Positions 37,520 to 47,822 of a DNA stretch of 64,000 nt are shown here, piece by piece. The translations under genes and the position numbers were made by a program. The notes beneath the pieces are model-generated. The model was not told where the DNA came from and did no database searches. It saw only the letters and a program-made list of their open reading frames with translations. Every line of letters begins with the position of its first letter. The first letter of the stretch is position 1. Source of the stretch: an uncultured Prevotella sp. (GTDB lineage Bacteria; Bacteroidota; Bacteroidia; Bacteroidales; Bacteroidaceae); the NCBI GenBank assembly GCA_944321645.1, contig CALUMB010000005.1, positions 16,010 through 80,009 of the forward strand, given 5' to 3'.

Positions 37520-38023
37520 TTACTTTTTGTCGGAAGTGCAGACCTCATCCAGCATCCTGTCGATAAAGTCCATCTGCTTCTCATTGTTGTCGAGCTGCTT
37601 GCGGAGCACTTTCTCGGCAACCTTGACAGACAGCTCAGCCACTTGGGCACGTATCTCGCTTATGGCAGCCCGCTTTTGACTTTCAATCTCGGCCTTAGCC
37701 TCAGAAATCAAGCGATTGCCTTCAGCGCGAGCCTTCTCTTGTGCCTGTTCCACAATGGCGTCGCGTGTTGCAGCAGCTTCTTTCAGTATCAAAGCCTGCT
37801 TTTCGCGCGCTTCTTGCAGAATGGACTCGCTTTCTATTTTGATGTTGGTAAGCCGTTCGTTGGCTTCGTGCGCTTTCCGCAGGCTGTCATCAATGTACGC
37901 CTTGCGGTCGTTGACCATCTTGACTATGGCCGGGAATCCCCACTTCCACAGAATGAACAGTACAACGAGGAACACCAAGCTCATCCAAAACAACAGACCA
38001 AAATCCGGTGTTATTAATTGCAT
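37520..38023 (-). CDS. atpF: ATP synthase F0 subunit b
   Basis: 167 residues: a single membrane segment (LLFWMSLVFLVVLFILWKWGFP) followed by a long charged alpha-helix rich in Glu, Ala, Lys and Arg, the peripheral stalk. Starts 47 bases after atpE. Confidence 0.95.
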   Translation of the reverse strand: MQLITPDFGLLFWMSLVFLVVLFILWKWGFPAIVKMVNDRKAYIDDSLRKAHEANERLTNIKIESESILQEAREKQALILKEAAATRDAIVEQAQEKARAEGNRLISEAKAEIESQKRAAISEIRAQVAELSVKVAEKVLRKQLDNNEKQMDFIDRMLDEVCTSDKK

Positions 38024-38070
38024 AAGCTGTCCTTAAATCTTATAATGCTTTAAAAATGTGCGGTCTGTGC

Positions 38071-38313
38071 TTATACGAACAGCGCAAGTAGTGCTATGAT
38101 GACGGCGAAGAAAGCCACACCTTCGACAAGTGCTGCTGCGATAATCATCGACGAACGCAGGTCGCCCATCTTCTCCGGCTGGCGAGCCATAGCGTCCATG
38201 GCCTGGCCACCAATCTTACCAATCCCGATACCTGCGCCAATGGCTGCCAAACCGCCGCCTACTGCGGCACCTAATTTTGCGACAGCATCTGCTGCCAATA
38301 ACAATGAAATCAT
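38071..38313 (-). CDS. atpE: ATP synthase F0 subunit c
   Basis: 80 residues, two membrane helices joined by the polar loop ARQPEK. Helix 1 has the glycine run AAIGAGIGIGKIGG. The ion-binding Glu is in AALVEGVAFFAVII. The position after it is Gly, and the Ser/Thr and Gln of sodium-type c rings are not seen, so proton coupling is the better guess (inference). Confidence 0.96.
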   Translation of the reverse strand: MISLLLAADAVAKLGAAVGGGLAAIGAGIGIGKIGGQAMDAMARQPEKMGDLRSSMIIAAALVEGVAFFAVIIALLALFV

Positions 38314-38350
38314 AGTCTTAAAATTTTAATGTTGTTTTTTATGTCTTACT

Positions 38351-39448
38351 TTATTCTTTTGCAGTATGCCCATGCACATGAGCAAGAGAGATGAACACTG
38401 CGCTAAGCATAGTGAACACCAAAGCCTGTATGAAGCACACAAGCACTTCAAGCAGCATCATAAACACGCTCATAAGCACGCTCACCACTGTCATTGACGC
38501 TCCGGCCACCGCATTTATACCAAACATAATGAATATTATGCAAGCCAGCGACAAAGCAATCGCGTGTCCGGCCATCATGTTGGCATAGAGACCAATCATT
38601 AGTGCCAACGGCTTGGTGAAGATGCTGAAAATCTCAATGAACGGCATAAGAGGCACCGGCGCCTTGAGCCAAGTTGGAACCTCAGGCCAGAAAATGTCCT
38701 TCCAATACGCCTTAGTACCCGTTACGTTCGTTATTATGAACGTACACAGCGCGAGGAACATCGTGCAAGTTATGTTGCCAGTGAGATTTCCCCCACCCGG
38801 CGGGAATGGAACGATTCCCATCAGGTTGGCGATGAAGATGAAGAAGAAGCACGTGAGCAGGTATGGCGCGTATTTGTCGGCCTCCTTACCCAATGTAGCT
38901 TTCACCACCTCGTCATAAATGTACATTATGAACATCGTCATAAGCCCGGTGAATCCCTTTGGAGCCGGGTCGTCAGGCTTATGTTTCCTGCACCAACGCG
39001 CCGGCACCAGCACACAAATGAGAAGCAGGATGGCATCAATGAACAGCACGGCAACGGTCTTCGTGATGGAAATGTCGAACGGACGCACTTCATCACCGCC
39101 AACGGTCTCACAGATCTTGTTTTCGTTTTCCGCACTGCCTGAAATATACAGCCCGTAAGGCCCGGGGCGGTTGCCGTTGGCATCTTTTTCCTCTGCAAAC
39201 TTGCTACTGGAAAAGACGTGCCACCCGGTCGAGCTTTTCACTATCACAGGCAGGTGAAGGATTACGCCATGGCCGTTAATGGTCGTTATGTGCCATTCAT
39301 ACGAATCCAAAATATGCCCCCACAATATGCCTTGCAGGTCTATCCCACCACCCTTATCCCCTGCCTCCGGGGCAGCAGCCTTGGTGGACATGGTGGCCAA
39401 TGCCACAAACAAGATGCAAAGCAAATGCTTGATGTATCTCATACTCAA
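38351..39448 (-). CDS. atpB: ATP synthase F0 subunit a, with Gly in place of the stator arginine
   Basis: 365 residues: a cleavable-type signal (LCILFVALATMSTKAAA) and a roughly 130-residue periplasmic extension typical of Bacteroidota, then the membrane helices. The helix that faces the c ring reads FTKPLALMIG-LYANMMAGH. The Asn, Ala and Gly of the motif align with E. coli Asn214, Ala217 and Gly218, but the arginine (E. coli Arg210) is Gly286, codon GGT at 38593-38591. The partner glutamine (E. coli Gln252) is present in CFIQALVF, so no compensating Arg is seen there. The start overlaps the upstream gene by 4 bases (ATGA). Confidence 0.93.
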   Translation of the reverse strand: MSMRYIKHLLCILFVALATMSTKAAAPEAGDKGGGIDLQGILWGHILDSYEWHITTINGHGVILHLPVIVKSSTGWHVFSSSKFAEEKDANGNRPGPYGLYISGSAENENKICETVGGDEVRPFDISITKTVAVLFIDAILLLICVLVPARWCRKHKPDDPAPKGFTGLMTMFIMYIYDEVVKATLGKEADKYAPYLLTCFFFIFIANLMGIVPFPPGGGNLTGNITCTMFLALCTFIITNVTGTKAYWKDIFWPEVPTWLKAPVPLMPFIEIFSIFTKPLALMIGLYANMMAGHAIALSLACIIFIMFGINAVAGASMTVVSVLMSVFMMLLEVLVCFIQALVFTMLSAVFISLAHVHGHTAKE

Positions 39449-39864
39449 ATCTTTTGACTTAGTTTTCGTTCAACACGTGCAAAAAATGCGCAATCCGTTA
39501 CCAGCGTCGCGATATAGAAGACAAGGAACACAACGGCAAAGTTTATTATCGCTGTGCGCTCTTGGCTTATCACGCAATAGGCGGCTACCACCAACGCTGC
39601 AAGCACCAAGCGCAAGGCAGACGCGGCAAAATAGAACTTCGACAGTACACCTGCCGACGACTTGGCCGCCGCCTTCCATGCTTCACCGTAAGCGACACTC
39701 AAAACAATGGAATATACAGCACTGATAGCCAGTGGAGTTACGAAGTCGTTCCTCCCTGTCAGGTTTACTGCCAGAAGTCCCAACAGAGTCATCCCGGCAA
39801 CAACCCACAAGGCGCATTTGTGGTACCTCTTGCCTATCCGGCCTATCGATTCCTTGTATGTCAT
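39445..39864 (-). CDS. Membrane protein in the AtpI position of the atp operon
   Basis: 139 residues with four hydrophobic segments (near residues 20-35, 42-62, 80-100 and 106-128). It lies between atpC (1 base away) and atpB (4-base overlap), a place that Bacteroidota operons fill with a poorly conserved membrane gene, and atpI elsewhere. A role in c-ring or a-subunit assembly is inference from position only; sequence similarity to AtpI is not obvious. Confidence 0.75.
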   Translation of the reverse strand: MTYKESIGRIGKRYHKCALWVVAGMTLLGLLAVNLTGRNDFVTPLAISAVYSIVLSVAYGEAWKAAAKSSAGVLSKFYFAASALRLVLAALVVAAYCVISQERTAIINFAVVFLVFYIATLVTDCAFFARVERKLSQKI

Positions 39865-39865
39865 G

Positions 39866-40105
39866 TCAGTTCAATTCCGCACAGATGCTTATCACGTTTT
39901 TTTGCACTTCGACAAAGCCGCCGGATATTTCAACCTTTGACTTGCCTTTGGCAGTCGCATATTCGACTACGCCCGTCTGCAATGACGATATGATTGGCGC
40001 GTGATCTTTCAGAATCTCAAAGCTTCCCTTCGTTCCAGGAACGAGCACACTGGTCACTTCGCCATCGAATATCACCTTTTCCGGGGATATAATCTTCAAC
40101 TTCAT
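39866..40105 (-). CDS. atpC: ATP synthase F1 epsilon subunit, short form
   Basis: 79 residues: only the N-terminal beta-sandwich (MKLKIISPEKVIFDGEVTSV...HAPIISSLQTGVVEY...ISGGFVEVQKN). The C-terminal two-helix arm, which inhibits ATP hydrolysis in E. coli (139 residues), is missing. The frame closes cleanly, so this is not a truncation. It follows atpD after 21 bases. Confidence 0.94.
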   Translation of the reverse strand: MKLKIISPEKVIFDGEVTSVLVPGTKGSFEILKDHAPIISSLQTGVVEYATAKGKSKVEISGGFVEVQKNVISICAELN

Positions 40106-40126
40106 GCTTTACTACTCAAAGGTGGT

Positions 40127-41713
<1,587 letters not shown>

Positions 41714-41792
41714 TTAAAACAGTAATGCTGCTATAATTTCGTTTATTTCTGTTTAATTATCTTGAAAATGCCGGGTTAAAAAACATCAATCG

Positions 41793-42770
41793 TCAGATGC
41801 TCAGTTCGTCGAGCACCTTTATGAGCTTCATGTCGAGCGGCTTGTCGGTGCGTATGGCATCGCTGAACGGCACATACACCACCTCGTTGTTCCTCACGCC
41901 AATCATAACATTGCGCTGCCCCTGCATGATGGCTTCGATAGCCCCAACGCCGGTCCGGCTGGCCAGTATGCGGTCGTGGGCCGTCGGCCTCCCGCCACGC
42001 TGCAGGTGGCCGAGTATCGACACGCGCACGTCATAGTCCGGGAACTCGTTGCGCACGCGCTCGGCATAGTAGAGTGCGCCGCACTTCGGACTTTCAGACA
42101 CGATCACAATGCAACTTTTCTTCGACTTCCTTATGCCGCGCTCCATGAACCGCGCCAACTGGTCCACGTCGGTAGAGTCTTCGGGTATAATCGCCGCCTC
42201 GGCTCCGCTGGCTATCGCACTGTTCTGCGCAAGGAAACCGGCGTCGCGCCCCATCACCTCCACGAAGAAAATGCGCTCGTGGCTCTGCGCCGTGTCGCGT
42301 ATGCGGTCGACGCATTCCACGATAGTGTTCATCGTCGTGTCGTAGCCAATGGTGGAGTCCGTGCCGTAGAGGTCGTTGTCTATCGTGCCGGGCAGGCCCA
42401 CGCAGCACACGTCGTATTCGGCTGCAAAGTCGCGTGCACCGGTCAGAGAGCCGTTGCCGCCAATCACCACCAGCGCGTCTATCTCCTCCCTCTGCATCGT
42501 CTCGTATGCCTTGGCCTTGCCTTCGGGAGTCATAAAGTCTTTGCTGCGAGCGGTCTTAAGTATCGTGCCGCCCTGCATGATTATACCGCTTACGTTTTCG
42601 GTAGTGAACGGGGCCACCTCGCCGTTTATCAGCCCGTCGTAGCCCCTGTATATGCCTTTAATCTTGAAGCCGTTGCATATTCCGGCCCTTGTCACAGCCC
42701 TTATTGCGGCGTTCATGCCTGGAGCGTCGCCCCCTGAAGTGAGCACACCTATTGTCTTTATCTTTCCCAT
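41793..42770 (-). CDS. pfkA: 6-phosphofructokinase
   Basis: 325 residues. The ATP loop is [14 protein letters not shown] and the substrate motif GLPGTIDND includes the catalytic Asp; [10 protein letters not shown] and [17 protein letters not shown] are also intact. The family motif GGDGS, whose Asp binds magnesium (E. coli Asp103), reads GGNGS here (Asn106, codon at 42455-42453). It phosphorylates fructose 6-phosphate in glycolysis. It is 42 bases downstream of nhaD on the same strand and may share its transcript. Confidence 0.93.
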   Translation of the reverse strand: MGKIKTIGVLTSGGDAPGMNAAIRAVTRAGICNGFKIKGIYRGYDGLINGEVAPFTTENVSGIIMQGGTILKTARSKDFMTPEGKAKAYETMQREEIDALVVIGGNGSLTGARDFAAEYDVCCVGLPGTIDNDLYGTDSTIGYDTTMNTIVECVDRIRDTAQSHERIFFVEVMGRDAGFLAQNSAIASGAEAAIIPEDSTDVDQLARFMERGIRKSKKSCIVIVSESPKCGALYYAERVRNEFPDYDVRVSILGHLQRGGRPTAHDRILASRTGVGAIEAIMQGQRNVMIGVRNNEVVYVPFSDAIRTDKPLDMKLIKVLDELSI

Positions 42771-42812
42771 ATATATAAATTAATGTAGTTATCGCGCAAG
42801 CCCCGCTTTCAG

Positions 42813-44216
42813 TCACCACACGAGGCATTCAACCCACAGCACGCCAAGCCCAAGCAGCCACCCCGCAAAGACGTATGGCGTGCAGTTCTTCAGATACCAC
42901 CCAACGCGCATCCGCTCCATCTTCATCAGTGCCAGCCCGCTCGCGCTCGTAAAGCACAGCAGGCACCCGCCCACCGCCGTAGAGTAGGCCATCACTTTCC
43001 AGAACGCACCGTTCTGCGCGAAGTTGGCCACATACGCAGCGTCGCCCGCGTCGGCAGGCATGGTCTCGGCCACGGGGTATACCGATATGGCGGTCATCAT
43101 CACAGTGAACGAATCGAAGATGCCGCTGAACAGGCCGGCCAAGGCTCCCATCGCCCACACGTTGCCGATGTTGCCGTCTATCCAGTCGGCCACGATGCCA
43201 AACGCCCCCGTCTCGCTTATCACGCCCATGGCCAGCATTATGCCCATCACAAAAAGCATAAGCTGTATGCTGCCGTATTGCAGCGTGCGCGGCGTGCGCC
43301 TTAGAATCATCTGGTCGGCGTTCAACAGCCTGTGGTTGAACACCTCGTTCACCACCCACAGCACCGACAGCACGCACATGGCTCCAAGAAAGGGGCTAAG
43401 CTTCGTGATGTTGTGGAACGTTGGGATAAACCACAGCCCACCTATGCCAACGAGCAGCATCACCATGCGCTGCCAGCGGTTCAGGTTGGTGTCGTCGCCA
43501 CGGTATGGGGCCGTAGGCCACTCCACGTCGAGCCTCTCCGGCAGTGTCCTGCCAAGCAGCCAAGTGGGCACGGCCCACGCCACTATGGCCGGCGCGGCAA
43601 GGTAGGCAGAGAAGTTCGTTGCCGTCACTGCCTCGTTGCCCCACAATATCACTCCCGCCGGGTCGCCAATCACGGTAAAGCACCCGCCAGCACTGGCCGC
43701 CAGCACAATGGCACAGCCCACCACCATGCGCTGCCGCCTGTTCTGCACTATGCCGTGCATTATGGTGAGCATCATCGTCGTGGTGGTCAGGTTGTCGAGG
43801 TTGGCGGAGATTATGAACGTAGCCAAGGTGATGCTCCACAGCAGCCGCTTGCTGTTGCGGGTCCTTATCCATTCGCTAACGAAGTCGAAGCAACCGTTTG
43901 TGTTGAGCAGCTCCACAATATACATCGTGGCGAGCAGGTACATGACTATCGCGCCTGCCTTGCCTACATACTTCAGGAATATCTCGTCGTAGATGAAATA
44001 TTTCACTGTCTTGCTCGAATGGCTGTCGCCGCCGAGAAACTCCATATACTCCCCGGGGTGTTGCCCCATCACGAAGTCTGTGCCGTAGCATATATACAGC
44101 ACCCACCCCACCGTGCCGACAAACACTGCCACTGCGGCCTTGTTTATGTGCGTAAGATGCGAGGTGGCTATCAGCAGACACCCCAAAAGCAATACCAGAA
44201 CAACAATTATCGTCAT
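42813..44216 (-). CDS. nhaD: Na+/H+ antiporter, NhaD family
   Basis: 467 residues with at least 11 hydrophobic segments. The signature stretches ISANLDNLTTTTMMLTIMH, GGCFTVIGDPAGVILWG and GIFDSFTVMMTAISVYP are those of NhaD in the ion-transporter superfamily. It exchanges sodium for protons at the inner membrane. It is first in a row of pfkA and the atp operon. A -7 box lies 22 bases upstream. Confidence 0.9.
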   Translation of the reverse strand: MTIIVVLVLLLGCLLIATSHLTHINKAAVAVFVGTVGWVLYICYGTDFVMGQHPGEYMEFLGGDSHSSKTVKYFIYDEIFLKYVGKAGAIVMYLLATMYIVELLNTNGCFDFVSEWIRTRNSKRLLWSITLATFIISANLDNLTTTTMMLTIMHGIVQNRRQRMVVGCAIVLAASAGGCFTVIGDPAGVILWGNEAVTATNFSAYLAAPAIVAWAVPTWLLGRTLPERLDVEWPTAPYRGDDTNLNRWQRMVMLLVGIGGLWFIPTFHNITKLSPFLGAMCVLSVLWVVNEVFNHRLLNADQMILRRTPRTLQYGSIQLMLFVMGIMLAMGVISETGAFGIVADWIDGNIGNVWAMGALAGLFSGIFDSFTVMMTAISVYPVAETMPADAGDAAYVANFAQNGAFWKVMAYSTAVGGCLLCFTSASGLALMKMERMRVGWYLKNCTPYVFAGWLLGLGVLWVECLVW

Positions 44217-44237
44217 GTAGGTTACATATTGTCGCTA

Positions 44238-44245
44238 CAAAGTTA
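44238..44245 (-). promoter_or_regulatory. Putative -7 box of nhaD
   Basis: The complement reads TAACTTTG, which fits the consensus; the leader would be about 15 bases. No good -33 box seen. Confidence 0.45.
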
Positions 44246-44686
44246 GTAATCTTTTGTGAAATATCGCCTTTCGCCGCAAAAAAATAAACACGTTTAACGC
44301 GATTTTCATATAATGAAACGTCCCGCTCCCGCATTCCCCAGCCGCCGATTCGGTATCGCGCCCCACACCTTCAGCAGAAGCTGCCATTGTTGTCAATACG
44401 GGCAAAGGACAGTTGTGGTATGCAAGAAACCGTGTCTCACGGTTCCGCAGGAAGTTCTTGGACAGGCCGCTGCGGCCATCTGCATACCCACGATATGCTG
44501 TAGCATTCGCTAAGTCTGCGCAATGTGTTCTATTCCGTGCTGTCCTTGTTTACACGTTGAGCAAGAAGCAAGCGAAGGGCCAGTGTGCGATAGACGCGAC
44601 ATCCACGAGCATTTCATGGCCCGCCGCAGTGTGTTAAACGACGTTAAACCGTCGATTTTGTAACAGTCTGGCAGTCAACCAATTGC
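44246..44686. other. Intergenic region, no recognised content
   Basis: Open frames here are short, lack any family resemblance and have no promoter or start context. Nothing else was recognised. The stretch could hold decayed sequence. It leads into the 22-bp-phased repeat array. Confidence 0.4.
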
Positions 44687-44760
44687 AAAATGCGCCATTT
44701 TAGCCTCCCAAACGTACCGTTTCGCGCTCTAAAACGGCGTGTTTTGGAGGCTAAAATGGC
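44687..44760 (+). repeat. 22-bp-phased palindromic repeat array, copy B
   Basis: Four units start with AAATGC, AAACGT, AAACGG and AAATGG at 44688, 44710, 44732 and 44754, exactly 22 bp apart. Each is a small palindrome, for example AAACG-TAC-CGTTT. The outer units form a perfect 15-bp inverted repeat (44694-44708 with 44746-44760). The unit sequence, spacing and the trailing ATTTCGCAAAG match copies A and C, but the 23-base shared left end was not found. It lies about 190 bases before the promoter of the second TonB-dependent receptor. Confidence 0.65.
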
Positions 44761-44947
44761 ATATTTCGCAAAGCGATGTTGCCCAATTAGCTTTATTTAA
44801 CCATTAGGTATGGGCGAAGTTTGTGTCGCAACTAAAGCCGGGCATACTTTGCACAAGGCGCCGTTGGGCAGCCTTGGGGCTTCGCCCTACACTTTGTTCC
44901 ATGCAAGGTCTTTTGACACGGTAACTTCAGTTGTTCGCACCTGTCAA

Positions 44948-44978
44948 TTGCAAGATTCGGACAAAATGTTTAATTTTG
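44948..44978 (+). promoter_or_regulatory. Promoter of the second TonB-dependent receptor
   Basis: TTG (44948-44950), 20 bases, TAATTTTG (44971-44978). The leader to the ATG at 45004 is about 18 bases, which fits use of that start. Confidence 0.7.
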
Positions 44979-45003
44979 CAGAGACTTGTATGTTTGAGAC
45001 ATT

Positions 45004-47454
45004 ATGCCAGCAAAGATAAAGCATTGGGAAAAAGCAGCAAGCCGACTGTTTAGTGCGCCACTACATATAAAAAAAGATGTGATGGCTGTTGTGGCAGTGC
45101 TGTCGTTTGCACTTCCTTGCGGGGCGCAATCTGACGGTTTCGCCGTGCGCGGGGTGGTTGTCGATGCCATATCGCGCAGGCCGGTCCCTTTCGCAGTGGT
45201 CACGGTATATGGCAACGACGCCAAGCGTGCGCTGGCCGACAGCCTCGGACAGTTTTCCATTGTGGGCGTACAGCCAGGGATAAGACGTCTGGCCGTTAGC
45301 TGCATAGGCTACAAGGACGTTATTTCCGACGAGTATGTGGTATCGGCCACGCTTACGCCCGTGGTGGTTGAGATGCGGGAGGACGCATCGCAGCTTTCAG
45401 GCGTCACTGTCAGTGCCTCGCCATTGCGCATGGAAAAAATCAGCCCTGTAAGCCTCCACGTGATAGGGCTTGGCGAAATAGAGAAAAGCCCGGGCGGCAA
45501 CCGCGACATATCGCGCATCGTCCGCTCCTACCCCGGTGTGTCGTTTTCGCCCATAGGCTACCGCAACGACCTTATAGTGCGTGGCGGCTCGCCGTCGGAA
45601 AACCGCTTTTTCCTTGATGGGATTGAAATACCAAACATCAACCACTTTGCCACGCAGGGCGCCACGGGCGGCCCGGTGAGCATCATCAATGCCGACTTCA
45701 TACGCGAGGTGAGGTTTTTCACCGGCGCGTTCCCTTCCGACAGGGGCGGGGCCTTAAGCTCGATTCTGGACATAAGGCTGCGCGACGGCAACGCGGACGG
45801 CAACAACGTAAAGGCCACGCTCGGCGCGTCGGAGGTGTCGCTAAGCGCATCCGGCCACATCGGGCAACGCACCACCTACCTGTTTTCAGTCCGCCAGTCA
45901 TACTTGCAAATGCTCTTCAAGATGCTTGGCCTTCCGTTCCTGCCAAACTTCATCGACGGGCAGTTCAAAGTGAAGACACGCCTGACCGAACGCGATGAAC
46001 TCACGGTGCTGGGGCTGGCCGGGATAGACGACATGAAACTGAACACCGACGAGAAGGGCGAAGACGCGGAATATATGCTTAGCTACCTGCCCCGCATCAA
46101 ACAGAACACGTTTACCATAGGGGCGGCATACAAACGCTATGCAGAACACGGCGTGACAACAATCTCCATGGGCTACAACTATTTATACAACAGCAACCTG
46201 AAATACCGCGGCAACGACGACTCTTCGCCCGACAACCTTACACTCGACCTCGCGTCGCACGAGCAAAAAGCGTCGCTAAGGGTCGAGAACCGCACTTACG
46301 GCGAACGGTGGACCCTGGCGGAGGGCGCGGAAGCATACTATGCGCATTACGACGACCACACGTTCCAGCGGCTCTACCGCACCTGGGGAATCGTGGCGCA
46401 CAGCCAATCAGCCGACATTGGCATGGCCGGCTGGGGAGCGTTCGCCTCGGCCACCTACAAGACACAAAGCCGCAGGCTTACCGCCACGGCCGGACTGCGG
46501 CTTGACGGGTGCAGCTACTCAAGGCGCACGGCCCGCGCATGGGAGAACATTTCGCCCACGGTATCGGTGTCATGGCGCATCGTGCCTGCCGTAGCCCTCA
46601 ATGCCGCCATGGGCCTCTACCACCAGTTGCCGCCATACACGGCATTGGGGTATAAAGAAGCAGACGGCAGCTATGCCAACAAGGAGCTGCCATATATGCG
46701 CGTGGCAAACGCCAACCTTGGGGCGGAATGGAATGTGTCGGATGCCATGGTGGTGGCAGTGGAGGGGTTCTTCAAGCATTATTCGCGCCTGCCTCTGTCG
46801 GTTGCAGACGGCATACCGCTTTCGTGCAAAGGCAACGACTACGGGGTGGTGGGCAACGAGCGGCTGGTGCCTGACGCAGAAGGACGCGCATACGGCCTTG
46901 AGGCATCGCTGCGCTGGCAACGCCCGGGCCGGTTCACCTCGGTGGCATCGGTCACGCTATACCGCAGCGAGTTCCGCAATGCCGCCGGTGGCGGGGCATA
47001 TATGCCTTCGGCATGGGACAACCGCTTCATTGCAAACATAAGCGGCACGTATGAGCTACCGCGGAACTGGAGCGTGGGAGCGAAGCTAAGCGCGGTCGGC
47101 GGCAGCCCGTTCACACCATACGACGAGGCGAAATCGTCGCTCGTCGAGGCTTGGGATGCGCAAGGGAAGCCATACCTCGACTACTCGCGCTACAATGCCG
47201 GACGGCTCGATGCGTTCTGCCAGCTCGATGTCAGGGTTGACAAAAACTATTATTTCCGCAAGTGGCGACTAGGCATATACATCGACTTGCAGAACGTGAC
47301 CAAGAGCATATTGCGGCAGCCCGATGTGCTTATGAGCACCGGCGTGATAGAAAACCCTGAAGCGCCCGCTGCAGAGCAACGCTACAGGATGAAGAAACTG
47401 GCTCAAGAAAGCGGCACACTCTTGCCCACCATCGGGCTGACGGTCGAATTCTAA
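45004..47454 (+). CDS. TonB-dependent outer-membrane receptor with CarboxypepD_reg-like N-terminal domain
   Basis: 816 residues. The signal sequence is centred on MAVVAVLSFALPCGAQ (residues 27-42); starting at Met27 (45082) would give a shorter, more usual signal. Then come a carboxypeptidase-regulatory-like domain (FAVRGVVVDAISRRPVPFAVV), a plug (about 120-225, RIVRSYPGVSFSPIGYRND, LIVRGGSPSENRFFLDG) and a barrel ending VEF. The plug wording (GGNRDISRIVRSYPGV, then GGPVSIINADFIREV) groups it with FecA-like Bacteroidota receptors rather than SusC. No SusD or sigma regulator is adjacent; the ligand is unknown. Confidence 0.88.
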   Translation: MPAKIKHWEKAASRLFSAPLHIKKDVMAVVAVLSFALPCGAQSDGFAVRGVVVDAISRRPVPFAVVTVYGNDAKRALADSLGQFSIVGVQPGIRRLAVSCIGYKDVISDEYVVSATLTPVVVEMREDASQLSGVTVSASPLRMEKISPVSLHVIGLGEIEKSPGGNRDISRIVRSYPGVSFSPIGYRNDLIVRGGSPSENRFFLDGIEIPNINHFATQGATGGPVSIINADFIREVRFFTGAFPSDRGGALSSILDIRLRDGNADGNNVKATLGASEVSLSASGHIGQRTTYLFSVRQSYLQMLFKMLGLPFLPNFIDGQFKVKTRLTERDELTVLGLAGIDDMKLNTDEKGEDAEYMLSYLPRIKQNTFTIGAAYKRYAEHGVTTISMGYNYLYNSNLKYRGNDDSSPDNLTLDLASHEQKASLRVENRTYGERWTLAEGAEAYYAHYDDHTFQRLYRTWGIVAHSQSADIGMAGWGAFASATYKTQSRRLTATAGLRLDGCSYSRRTARAWENISPTVSVSWRIVPAVALNAAMGLYHQLPPYTALGYKEADGSYANKELPYMRVANANLGAEWNVSDAMVVAVEGFFKHYSRLPLSVADGIPLSCKGNDYGVVGNERLVPDAEGRAYGLEASLRWQRPGRFTSVASVTLYRSEFRNAAGGGAYMPSAWDNRFIANISGTYELPRNWSVGAKLSAVGGSPFTPYDEAKSSLVEAWDAQGKPYLDYSRYNAGRLDAFCQLDVRVDKNYYFRKWRLGIYIDLQNVTKSILRQPDVLMSTGVIENPEAPAAEQRYRMKKLAQESGTLLPTIGLTVEF

Positions 47455-47571
47455 CAAAAGCAAGGCTATGCAGTGTGTGCTTGCTTGCAATACAACAATG
47501 TCCATTTTGGCTCCACTTGGACTGCTTATTAAGCCGAATTTCAAGTTTTCAAACAAAAAGTTGGCAAAAAA

Positions 47572-47603
47572 TTTGGTGGGTAAGAAAAAAGTGCGTATCT
47601 TTG
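47572..47603 (+). promoter_or_regulatory. Promoter of the tRNA-Lys pair
   Basis: TTTG (47572-47575), 20 bases, TATCTTTG (47596-47603): a consensus Bacteroidota promoter 31 bases before the first tRNA. Confidence 0.8.
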
Positions 47604-47634
47604 CACCCGCTTAAGAGAAATAAGCAACGAGGAT

Positions 47635-47707
47635 GCGCCTGTAGCTCAGTTGGTAGAGCACCTGACTCTTAATCAGGGTGTCCAGGGTTCGACCCCCTGC
47701 AGGCGTA
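47635..47707 (+). tRNA. tRNA-Lys (anticodon CTT), copy 1
   Basis: A 73-nt cloverleaf: acceptor GCGCCTG pairs with CAGGCGT (a G-T pair at 1-72), the anticodon stem CCTGA/TCAGG has loop CTCTTAA giving CTT, and the T arm has GGTTCGACC. CCA is not encoded. Confidence 0.95.
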
Positions 47708-47738
47708 CAAAACAAGAGAAACATAAGGCAAAAAGGAT

Positions 47739-47811
47739 GCGCCTGTAGCTCAGTTGGTAGAGCACCTGACTCTTAATCAGGGTGTCCAGGGTTCGACCCC
47801 CTGCAGGCGTA
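47739..47811 (+). tRNA. tRNA-Lys (anticodon CTT), copy 2
   Basis: Identical in sequence to the copy at 47635-47707, 31 bases further on, in the same transcript. Confidence 0.95.
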
Positions 47812-47822
47812 CAAAACAAGAG

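Noticed and set aside
38071-38313. Sodium-type c ring
   Set aside because: The Glu is followed by Gly and the Gln/Ser/Thr ligand set of sodium c subunits is absent.
44313-44637. Frames in the nhaD to receptor gap that might be a decayed gene
   Set aside because: No recognisable domain, no promoter, and overlapping frames of equal quality on both strands.
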